A DNA stretch of 32,546 nucleotides from Isoptericola sp. QY 916 (GTDB lineage: Bacteria; Actinomycetota; Actinomycetes; Actinomycetales; Cellulomonadaceae). Made by a program: the position numbers and the translations under genes. The notes below the pieces were generated by a model. It had not been told where the DNA came from. It ran no database searches and was given only the letters and a program-made list of their open reading frames with translations. This document shows positions 15,748 to 22,375 of this stretch, in pieces (positions within the stretch are counted from its first letter, which is position 1; the number at the start of each line of letters is the position of its first letter). The stretch spans positions 1-32,546 of the forward strand of contig JADHZE010000020.1 in NCBI GenBank assembly GCA_026934365.1, in the 5' to 3' direction.

Positions 15748-15987
15748 CTAGGCTGCCACCGTACCGTGGCGGTGGGCTACACCCCTCACCGCATCAGCGG
15801 CTGTCCCGGGGGCATCACCCCCACGCTCCAGGCGGAGGTCCGCCAGCGTATAGCAGATCGGATCCTGTACGGGTTCTGGAGTTTTGATGGCCGGCAGGCC
15901 AGGGCACGTATCCAGTCTTTTCTTGCGATGTACCCTGTAGCGATTTTCCGCCGGGGACTGCGGGTATCCGCGCAGTTTGTGCGCCAT
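15748..15987 (-). CDS. Possible 79-residue protein between the HNH and four-span genes
   Basis: This short frame fits exactly into the 270-base space between the HNH gene stop (15995) and the next start (15724), with 7- and 23-base gaps, as an operon member would. GGAGG precedes the ATG, but only one base separates them, which is too close for a normal ribosome site. The product is basic at the N-terminus and shows no known domain. An opposing + strand frame (15766-16035) covers the same stretch, and third-position composition does not decide between them. The region could equally hold no gene. Confidence 0.3.
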   Translation of the reverse strand: MAHKLRGYPQSPAENRYRVHRKKRLDTCPGLPAIKTPEPVQDPICYTLADLRLERGGDAPGTAADAVRGVAHRHGTVAA

Positions 15988-15994
15988 GCCTCCA

Positions 15995-16828
15995 TTACAA
16001 GCGATCCGGAGAGGGGACTGGCACTGGTCGCGTAAGTGCGTCCGCGTCCCGCTGCTTCACGGGTCTGCGTCGTGGGTTCCAGGTCATCCTGCTCCGCACG
16101 GGTCGGGTGATATTCGTCCATTCTTTGCCGAGGCGCGGGATGTAACGCGCGATCCGCGGATCGGAAGACGCTCGAACACAAATGATCAGGTTACCGATAA
16201 TCAAGGTCGTCACGCCAAACCGCACGTCCCAACTTCCACCGTCGTAGTACCCACCGATGGATCCCGGCCCTTGAAGATGTGAATGCTCCCAGCGCCCTAA
16301 CCCCACGCTCGTGCCATTCGGCACCTCAAGCGCAGCCGCGAACTGCTTAATCTCGGGATCGGTCCATGTAATTGTCGCCATGTCTTGCGACTGCCACATC
16401 ATCGCTGTCTTGACCGCCCAGGACGACAGGTCCCGAAGCTCGCGTTCGTGGAGAATAGCGCGCCGGTTGGCCAATAACTGGGTGAGGGGCGAACTCACGC
16501 GCTCCTCGAGCTCGTGCATCCATCCGTTGTTGCAGCCGGCGCATACCGCCTTGGTTGTCAGATCTCGTAGGGGTTGCGCTCGTCCCACCGACTCTGTTTC
16601 GACATCCACGCGCTGATCCGGCGTCATGCCGAAGAGCTCCACGGTCCTGGGCGCTCCGGGCTTGGGAAGCACCGTGAATCCGCGTTCCGCGAGTTGCGCT
16701 GAGAGCCAACGGGGCCAGACGTGCTCCTTCGTAAGAGGTCGACTGGCGCACCAGAGGCATGATCGCGGGCCGTTTTCGCGCCGGCGCGCCTTCTCAGCTT
16801 CCGCTCGAAGGGCACCTCGTTCGATCAC
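15995..16828 (-). CDS. HNH-type endonuclease-like protein
   Basis: The 277-residue product has CLWCASRPLTKEHVWPRWLS (about residues 24-43) and VCAGCNNGWMHELEERV (about residues 95-111). Two Cys pairs would hold a structural zinc, EHVWPxWL provides the catalytic His, and CNNGWM matches the closing part of this HNH subgroup. The remaining 165 residues form an uncharacterised domain with many Trp and Gly residues. Such proteins are frequent in mobile and defence regions and probably nick or cut DNA. GTG start at 16828. The same strand continues with the possible small gene and the four-span membrane gene. Confidence 0.7.
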   Translation of the reverse strand: MIERGALRAEAEKARRRENGPRSCLWCASRPLTKEHVWPRWLSAQLAERGFTVLPKPGAPRTVELFGMTPDQRVDVETESVGRAQPLRDLTTKAVCAGCNNGWMHELEERVSSPLTQLLANRRAILHERELRDLSSWAVKTAMMWQSQDMATITWTDPEIKQFAAALEVPNGTSVGLGRWEHSHLQGPGSIGGYYDGGSWDVRFGVTTLIIGNLIICVRASSDPRIARYIPRLGKEWTNITRPVRSRMTWNPRRRPVKQRDADALTRPVPVPSPDRL

Positions 16829-16964
16829 GTGCCCAACCTACTGACATGACGCACCATGTGAGAGCAGTTGCCTGGGTTTCACCCGGCACCGGACTCGCGC
16901 CGGAGCGTGCTCGCCTGGTGGATTCTCCAGAGGTCGCACCGCTCCGGCGCTTCCGGCTCATCTC

Positions 16965-17450
16965 CTAGTCCACCCGTGCGTGAGGCTGGGGACGCCCGAC
17001 CTCGGCGCTCAGTTCGAGGTCGTACCGGCGATGGCACCGGTTGCACCGCGGGTAGTAGTCCCGAAGGTCGACGCTGTACCGCAGGTAGCGGCCCTCACGC
17101 TCCTCGATGCGCTCTCGCGTTCCGCTGTAGTAGGCGTAGGACCACTGACTTGCCGGACGCCCGCAGTCGAAGCACTCGTGGTCGCTCGCCTTGCCCCGGA
17201 CCTTGCGTACCCGCTGGTGCACAGCGTCGTAGGTCACGGTGTCGTCAGACTGGCGTACGAAGTATCCAGAGCATGTTCGACACTGGTTGGCGCGACCAGC
17301 TTGGAGGTGTGCGAGTTGGACTCGCGACTCGCGCCCGCAGTCGCAGATGACGAGCACATAGCGGCGTCCATCGTTGCCACGTTCGGGCTCGCCAAGGACC
17401 GTGCGTTTGCCGAACCTGCTTCCAGTGAGGACCGGATCCGCTGCGATCAT
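16965..17450 (-). CDS. HNH-like zinc-finger protein of phage type
   Basis: The 161-residue product has an N-terminal zinc knuckle (CDCGRESRVQ...CRTC, about residues 36-60). A C-terminal segment follows with VHQRVRKVRGKASDHECFDCG, then ASQWSYAY, YSVDLRDYYPRCNRCHRRYD. The latter pattern is the His/Cys layout of a small HNH-like protein common in actinobacteriophages. It could be a nuclease or a DNA-binding zinc protein. The ATG at 17450 overlaps the stop of the coiled-coil gene upstream (ATGA), so both are made from one message and may work together. 136 bases without a gene separate it from the HNH gene at 15995-16828; I see nothing in them. Confidence 0.68.
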   Translation of the reverse strand: MIAADPVLTGSRFGKRTVLGEPERGNDGRRYVLVICDCGRESRVQLAHLQAGRANQCRTCSGYFVRQSDDTVTYDAVHQRVRKVRGKASDHECFDCGRPASQWSYAYYSGTRERIEEREGRYLRYSVDLRDYYPRCNRCHRRYDLELSAEVGRPQPHARVD

Positions 17451-18556
17451 GCAGCAGCCTCGAACGTGAAGGTGGCCAGGTAGATGCTGACCGTGCCCCG
17501 GTCCTTCTTGCGGTGGTAGCCGGTGCTGGTCTGCTGGATGACGTCTCCGACGTTCATGGACTCGCGGGTGAGGTCGGCGGTGCGGATGCGGCCGATCCCT
17601 TCGATGACCTTCCCGACCCGGCCCTTGACGACGGACTCGGCGCAGCGCTCCGGGTAGGTGGCCGGGATGCGGTGCTCGTACCCGGGCGTAACCCATGCGT
17701 CGAAGCGGACCTGGATCGTGACTGTGCGGATCCCGGCGGCGACGGTGCTCGCGGTGACGGCAGAGCGGATCACCTTGGCTCCGAGTCCATTCACGTCGAC
17801 GACCTTGTACCCGTCTGCTCCCATGATGATGGCTTGGCTATTGGGCTCCTTCGTCGTCGCCTGCATGGTGAACAGCAGTCCGTCAGCGAAGCTGCGAACC
17901 ATGTAGTCCTGCACCTTGCCGGGCACGGTCGGCATCTCAGGCCAGACGCCGGTCGACTCGATCGTGAAGGCGTCCCGCTGTCCCGACGTCGCCACGGCAT
18001 GGACTGTGAAGGTCCCCTGGACTGCAGCGGAGGACAGAGCACGCTCCACATCCTTTGGGTTGATCGGCGTTCGCATGAAGCGTGGGCGGTGGAAGTGCGC
18101 CTTGACCGTGCCGGCGAGTGACCCCCAGGGCTGTGGGTGTCGGGCGGGCTCCGCGGCGTGAGGCTGAACGAGGTATAGAACTGGGAGCTCCTTGCCCGGG
18201 TCGTCAGGCAGGTCGTCGACGACCTTCACCGTCACGCCCAGTTCGTCCCTGAGGCCTTCGACCATCGCATCCGCCGCGATAGGCAGGAACGGTGCACCCG
18301 CCTTCAGTCGCTTCAGTTCCGACTCGGATCCCTCGAGCAGGATCCGGGCACGCTCGACGTTCGCCTGCGAGGTCGCGAACTGCTCCGTCGTCACGCCCTC
18401 GTCGCCGGCCCCGAGTCGCGTCTTGAGCTCCTCATGCTGCTGTTCCGCCTCCTCGAGGGCGGCGGTCCGGTGCTGGATGGTCTGCTCAGCCGCTCCAACC
18501 TTCGCCTCGTGCTGGGCGATGGCGTCGGCCTTGGTGTTCTTAGCCTTGATAGGCAC
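17447..18556 (-). CDS. Coiled-coil N-terminus plus unknown domain, hypothetical protein
   Basis: The 369-residue product begins with a long charged helix (about residues 5-85, AEQTIQHRTAALEEAEQQHE and later VERARILLEGSESELKRL) that looks like a coiled coil. A beta-rich region follows from residue 90 to the end. No transmembrane segment, signal peptide or recognised catalytic motif is visible. The GTG start at 18556 has AAGGAG about ten bases upstream. It overlaps the downstream HNH-like gene by ATGA, and a repeat-rich 270-base region precedes it, suggesting separate regulation. Coiled-coil plus nuclease-like pairs occur in defence systems, but function is unknown. Confidence 0.62.
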   Translation of the reverse strand: MPIKAKNTKADAIAQHEAKVGAAEQTIQHRTAALEEAEQQHEELKTRLGAGDEGVTTEQFATSQANVERARILLEGSESELKRLKAGAPFLPIAADAMVEGLRDELGVTVKVVDDLPDDPGKELPVLYLVQPHAAEPARHPQPWGSLAGTVKAHFHRPRFMRTPINPKDVERALSSAAVQGTFTVHAVATSGQRDAFTIESTGVWPEMPTVPGKVQDYMVRSFADGLLFTMQATTKEPNSQAIIMGADGYKVVDVNGLGAKVIRSAVTASTVAAGIRTVTIQVRFDAWVTPGYEHRIPATYPERCAESVVKGRVGKVIEGIGRIRTADLTRESMNVGDVIQQTSTGYHRKKDRGTVSIYLATFTFEAAA

Positions 18557-18826
18557 TTGGATGAATCTCCTTGCATTGATGTTGTGTGGTGATGGCCGCG
18601 CGGACGCGCGGCGGTTGACGAGTGATCACGAACAGAGGTCCTGGATCTGGCCATGCTCCTTGGACCTTGGTTCCTTGATCTTGTTCCCCCTTCCTTCTTC
18701 CCCGTTGGAAAGAAAGAAAGGGTGCGACCTGTTTGTGCAGGTCAGAGAGTCAGGGTGGTGACGGTCGGTCACCGAATCCGCTGGTTCGGCAACTCTCGGT
18801 CACCGAACACGCGGGGTCGGTGAATG
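18557..18826. promoter_or_regulatory. Gene-free region with iterons and several dyads
   Basis: No gene is seen here. From left to right it holds a hairpin of gccgcgc/gcgcggc arms (18595-18601 and 18606-18612), a long pyrimidine/purine hairpin (about 18688-18702 and 18707-18722), a dyad gacctg/caggtc (18726-18731 and 18738-18743), and two exact copies of tcggtcaccgaa (18765-18776, 18796-18807) plus a partial tcggtga (18817-18823). The repeat starts are 31 and 21 bases apart, close to whole helical turns, which suggests protein binding on one DNA face. It may be the control region of the coiled-coil/HNH-like pair or a replication or excision site. Confidence 0.6.
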
Positions 18827-19228
18827 TCAGGAACCGGGTTGGCGGCCAGGGCACGGCTTCTCACCTTGGGCCTTGCTGCCGTTCTGCACACTCATCCCAG
18901 GGAAGACGATGCACTCGCTCCAGGACCCTGGGGAGAAGACGCCCCAGTCGGTGAGCCGCTGGATCGCCTTGGTGACCCCGTGACGTGTGGGCTTGCGAAT
19001 CTCGCCCGCGCCCGGTCCGGACTTCACGACGTACGCCAGGACCTCACGCAGCTCGCTGCGACCGAAGTGGGCGTGGCCGGAGAATTCCAGGCGCGCACGG
19101 GCGAAGGCCACGATTCGGACGTCCATGGACGCCTCGACGTTGTTCGCGAGCTTCTCGTCCGCGACAGCGCTGACGCCACGCCAAGGCACACCGGCACCAA
19201 AGTTCACGCCCTGACGGGGCTTCCTCAC
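18827..19228 (-). CDS. Small DNA-binding-like protein (possible winged helix)
   Basis: The 133-residue product contains GRSELREVLAYVVKSGPGAG, then KPTRHGVTKAIQRLTDWGVF, a helix-turn-helix-like arrangement followed by a short strand. It resembles small element-encoded regulators, but no named family is evident. The GTG at 19228 overlaps the stop of the upstream HTH gene (GTGA), so the two are coupled. The gene ends at the iteron cluster (18765-18823), which could be its binding site. Confidence 0.6.
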   Translation of the reverse strand: MRKPRQGVNFGAGVPWRGVSAVADEKLANNVEASMDVRIVAFARARLEFSGHAHFGRSELREVLAYVVKSGPGAGEIRKPTRHGVTKAIQRLTDWGVFSPGSWSECIVFPGMSVQNGSKAQGEKPCPGRQPGS

Positions 19229-19647
19229 GCGGCAGGCCGAGGATTGAGCGTCCCCCAGCCAGCGGCAGTACCGAATGTGTCGAGCACTTTCGATCCCAGG
19301 ATGTCGATGCGCTGATCTGTAGAGTGCTCAGCGATCCAGCCCTCATGACGTAGCAGATCGAGCCAGCCTGTGAGCGTCTCAGAGGAGATGCCCACCTCCG
19401 TAGCGAGGTCGGTGCCGCGCATGAGTACCACGGGCACTCTCGCCAGGATCGCCAGGCTCAGCCGCTCCCGTACGGAGGTCGGATCATTCGGGGCACTGCG
19501 CGTTCCACGCGACAGTCGCGTGAGCCGAGACCGAAAGACGTGCGGCTTCGCCGCATCAGTGGGCGTTACGAGTGGGACGTGCGTGATCCAGGGCGCGACG
19601 TCGCCAAGCGTTGCCCAGTTGCCAAGAACAGGCGAGACAGAGTCCAT
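19225..19647 (-). CDS. Winged-helix regulator-like protein
   Basis: The 140-residue product has a Val/Pro-rich N-terminus (about residues 1-55) and a C-terminal winged helix with RGTDLATEVGISSETLTGWL, DLLRHEGWIAEHSTDQRIDI. The frame is open well upstream, but the ATG at 19647 is favoured by GGAG eight bases before it and by the non-coding look of the upstream extension. It is the first of two overlapping HTH-like genes and is divergent from lsr2. It probably regulates element genes; targets are unknown. Confidence 0.6.
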   Translation of the reverse strand: MDSVSPVLGNWATLGDVAPWITHVPLVTPTDAAKPHVFRSRLTRLSRGTRSAPNDPTSVRERLSLAILARVPVVLMRGTDLATEVGISSETLTGWLDLLRHEGWIAEHSTDQRIDILGSKVLDTFGTAAGWGTLNPRPAA

Positions 19648-20053
19648 GCAGAAGCTCCAGGGGAAAGAAAGGCAGCGCGAACGTTGCGCTGGCTCCCAGC
19701 CGGTGCGGGGGGCATGGTTTCCTCGTGTCCTTCTCTTCGATGAGTCGCACGACATTCGTTGTCGTCGAGCTTGGCTAAACCCAGAGCTAGTTGATGTAAC
19801 TGGTTCGTTCTGGGCGACGTCTGACACTACACCTAGTCGTCGGGGCGCGTGCGGGAATCGGGGTGTGGCGAACGCCGCGTTCCAGGTCCCTTGACGCCGC
19901 CGGGCGGGTAGGGCAAATTTCGCCCGCAGCCGTCTCTGTTCGTGTCCACAAGCAACTGACCCGGGACAGCGAGGTGTCTGCCATGCGCTGAAAGCTTCAG
20001 GCCTCGAACTCGACCGGCAGGGAATGGCCGATTCCTCCGTTAGCCTTTGTGAC
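19648..20053. promoter_or_regulatory. 406-base divergent intergenic region between HTH gene and lsr2
   Basis: No convincing gene is present; short frames on both strands lack ribosome sites and coding character. It should hold the divergent promoters of the two-gene HTH operon and of lsr2. AT-richer patches lie near 19770-19830. A TAGCCT (20041-20046) ends seven bases before the lsr2 ATG, with no ribosome site, so a leaderless lsr2 transcript is possible. Confidence 0.4.
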
Positions 20054-20422
20054 ATGGCCCAACGGATCGAGACCACAATCTTCAGCGACCTTTCCGGTGC
20101 TGAAGATGCCGAGCAGTACACCTTCGCCGTACAGGACTCGTCCTATGAGGTCGACCTGACGAAGGACGAAGCGGCCGAGCTGTTCCGCCTGCTCGACCCT
20201 TACGTCAAGGCAGGCCGCAAGACCTCCCGTAGAACGACTCACAGCACTCCCCCGTCCCGGCCCAACCGACGGGGCACGGCAGGCAACCCAGGCATCTACG
20301 GGCGCGTGAAGGAATGGGGCCGTGCCAACGGATTCGATGTGCGCGACCGTAGCCGACCGAGCCACGCCCTGGTCGAGGCCTACGAGAAGGCGACCGGCGA
20401 GACCGTCAAGGTAGGCAGATAG
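20054..20422 (+). CDS. lsr2: Lsr2-family nucleoid-associated xenogeneic silencer
   Basis: The 122-residue product matches Lsr2 end to end. MAQRIETTIFSDLSGAEDAE and YEVDLTKDEAAELFRLLDPY form the N-terminal oligomerisation domain. A basic linker (KAGRKTSRRT) follows, and the C-terminal DNA-binding domain has GRVKEWGRANGFDVRDRSRP and ALVEAYEKATG. Lsr2 is the actinobacterial analogue of H-NS and coats AT-rich DNA; phages and prophages are known to carry copies that silence their own genes or antagonise the host. The AT-hook-like RGR of the mycobacterial protein is RSR here. It is on the + strand against most element genes and is followed by a strong terminator. Confidence 0.92.
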   Translation: MAQRIETTIFSDLSGAEDAEQYTFAVQDSSYEVDLTKDEAAELFRLLDPYVKAGRKTSRRTTHSTPPSRPNRRGTAGNPGIYGRVKEWGRANGFDVRDRSRPSHALVEAYEKATGETVKVGR

Positions 20423-20437
20423 CACCAAACAACACCC

Positions 20438-20480
20438 GAAGACCCCTCTACGACGCTCAGAACGCCGTAGAGGGGTCTTC
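20438..20480. terminator. Strong bidirectional hairpin terminator after lsr2
   Basis: A perfect 15-bp stem (20438-20452 with 20466-20480; left arm gaagacccctctacg) closes a 13-base loop. It lies 15 bases after the lsr2 stop and between that gene and the oppositely oriented 62-residue gene, so it can serve both strands. Confidence 0.9.
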
Positions 20481-20507
20481 TCGTGCTTCCCCGGCGCTGA
20501 GGCTGGC

Positions 20508-20696
20508 TCAGGCCATCTGAGAGCCGTCTACGCGTTCCGGGTCGCTCCGACGCCTCCATAGAGCGTCGCGGGCTCGGGCCACGGCTACCCAGGTCTCGGC
20601 GTCCACGTCGTCGGCGTCGTCGAACCGGAGCCATGCGGCATGCTCTCCCCCCTCGTAAGCACCTGCCGCCGTGCGTTCGCCCCTGCTCGCGTTCAT
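20508..20696 (-). CDS. 62-residue acidic protein coupled to the integrase
   Basis: The ATG at 20696 overlaps the integrase stop as ATGA, and the frame ends just before the lsr2 terminator. The product is small, acidic in the middle (RFDDADDVDAETW) and basic near the end (RRRSDPERVD), with no known motif. Translational coupling to the integrase makes a role in controlling recombination possible, for example as a directionality factor, but size and sequence give no direct support and such factors are very diverse. Confidence 0.5.
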   Translation of the reverse strand: MNASRGERTAAGAYEGGEHAAWLRFDDADDVDAETWVAVARARDALWRRRSDPERVDGSQMA

Positions 20697-22375
20697 GCCC
20701 GCCGCGAGCCGCCGAGTCGCCGGACGCGCTCCTCGAGTTCAGGCGGGAACCGCAGTTCCACACGACCCCTACGAAGGCGCCAGTACTCGACAGTGGGCGC
20801 CTCGTCCCCTTCCGGCTCGCCCATCACGACTCCCGCGAACATCTCCTCGGCGGATGAGAACTCGTCGGGGAGCACGACGACGTGCACCCCGGCCGCGATG
20901 AGTTCCGCGTTCCGCTCCTCGTCTGTCGCGAGGGACTCCCAGCGCTCCCGGTATGTCTCGCCCGTTGGCGTCTCGACCCATCGGCCCGGGACGACCGGCG
21001 AGAGGGTCAGCTCCTCGAGGCGCGCCGAGAGCGCCCGGTGTTGCGAGCGGAAGCGTTCAAGGCTTTGTCCGCTCTCGTAGAGACCGGCACGGCGGTCGGC
21101 TTCCAGGTCGTCGAGCGCACGGTTCGTGTCCGCAATCTCAGCCGCAAAGTCTTCGCCAGGAACGTACGTGCGGCGGATGACCTCAACTTCCCCAACCTCG
21201 CCGAGGAACGCGTCGGTCACTAGGTCGTCCAGACGGTCACGGCGGTGCGACTTGCCCCCAGCCTCGCAATACTTGCCCGCGATCGCCTTGTTGCCGCACC
21301 GGTAGTAGGCGTGGTTGCGCCCGGTGACGGTGTACATGCGCGTACCACATGAGCAGTGCGCCACACCAAGCAGCATCGACCTGTTCGCTCGGTTCGCCGC
21401 CGCGAGAACCGGGTTCTTTCTCTCCGCCAACACAGCTCGGAGCCGCTCGAACGTCGCACGGTCGATGATCGGCTCCGCACGCAGGACGGGCTGGCCGTCA
21501 TCGCCCCGCACAAGTCGAGTCACGCGGCGCCTCTTGCCGTCCTCACCAGTGACCATTTCGCCAACCTCCGCCCAGCCAAGGAGCGTGTGGGAGGCAAGGA
21601 GCGTAGAAACGTTGCCAACTCGCCATGACGCTCCTTTCGCCTCCTTGCCGTTGCGGATGCGCTGGGTGTCCAGGGGTGACGGAACCTCCTGGTCGTTGAG
21701 CATGGCGCACACGCTGTTGATACTCTGCCCGCCCAGTACGCGGTCGATCATGTCCCGCAGGATCGCTGCTGTGTTCATCCCCTCCGGGTCGTCATCCACT
21801 ACCAGGCGATGCCCAGCACCATCGTCGGCAGGCACAGCCCGATAGCCGTACGGGAGCCATCCCCCGCGCCAGCGGCCCTGACGCATCAGCTCGTTGAAGG
21901 ACTCCTTAGCGCGGTAGCGCATCGTCTCAAGTTCCATCTGAGCGAACGACGCGAGAATGCCGAACAGGAACTCACCTACCGGCGTCGTCAGGTCGTAGCC
22001 GTCCGCCACACTTGCGAGCTGCTTGCCGTTCGCCTTGCACCACTCGTGCAGTTGCCACGTGTGGAGGGTCGAGCGCGAGATCCGGTCCAGCTTCCACGAA
22101 CAGGCGATGTCCCACTCACGGGCACGGGATTGGTCCCACGCTGCCGACTCCTCGGAGCGGTTCGTCTCATGCCCGACCGTCGACGGAAGCCACTGTCCGA
22201 ACCCGGGTCGCTTCCACGGGGCGACTGATCCAGACACATCGATGTCCTCCGCCCAACCGACTACCTCGTGCCCGTGCAGTTGCGCCCACTGCCCCACTAG
22301 GTCGCGTTGGCGCTCAGGCGAAGTGGACTCTTCGCGTTCCCTGGATAGGCGGATGACGCCCAGCACTCGTGCCAT
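20693..22375 (-). CDS. Large serine recombinase (integrase)
   Basis: The 560-residue product has the three domains of large serine integrases. The N-terminal catalytic domain includes VIRLSRERE with the nucleophile Ser11, SPERQRDL, and SWKLDRISRS with the active-site Asp-Arg pair. A recombinase domain follows (RWRGGWLPYGYRAVP, SINSVCAMLNDQEVPSP), and then a zinc ribbon with CSCGTRMY, YYRC and YC (about residues 330-370) with a coiled-coil region (about residues 410-460). It would carry out attP x attB recombination using the site in comM. ATG at 22375 is chosen since the catalytic domain begins there; a GTG at 22405 would add ten residues. The gene starts 41 bases from the right attachment core, the usual arrangement. 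Confidence 0.95.
   Translation of the reverse strand: MARVLGVIRLSREREESTSPERQRDLVGQWAQLHGHEVVGWAEDIDVSGSVAPWKRPGFGQWLPSTVGHETNRSEESAAWDQSRAREWDIACSWKLDRISRSTLHTWQLHEWCKANGKQLASVADGYDLTTPVGEFLFGILASFAQMELETMRYRAKESFNELMRQGRWRGGWLPYGYRAVPADDGAGHRLVVDDDPEGMNTAAILRDMIDRVLGGQSINSVCAMLNDQEVPSPLDTQRIRNGKEAKGASWRVGNVSTLLASHTLLGWAEVGEMVTGEDGKRRRVTRLVRGDDGQPVLRAEPIIDRATFERLRAVLAERKNPVLAAANRANRSMLLGVAHCSCGTRMYTVTGRNHAYYRCGNKAIAGKYCEAGGKSHRRDRLDDLVTDAFLGEVGEVEVIRRTYVPGEDFAAEIADTNRALDDLEADRRAGLYESGQSLERFRSQHRALSARLEELTLSPVVPGRWVETPTGETYRERWESLATDEERNAELIAAGVHVVVLPDEFSSAEEMFAGVVMGEPEGDEAPTVEYWRLRRGRVELRFPPELEERVRRLGGSRRA

Noticed and set aside
15766-16035. 89-codon + strand frame in the gap after the HNH gene
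   Set aside because: It has no ribosome site, overlaps the HNH gene end and competes with a minus-strand frame; I could not choose it with confidence.
19648-20053. Extended N-terminus of the HTH protein reaching to 20121
   Set aside because: The extension is Ser/Arg/Pro-rich, crosses the lsr2 start on the other strand and lacks a ribosome site, whereas ATG 19647 has GGAG at good spacing.
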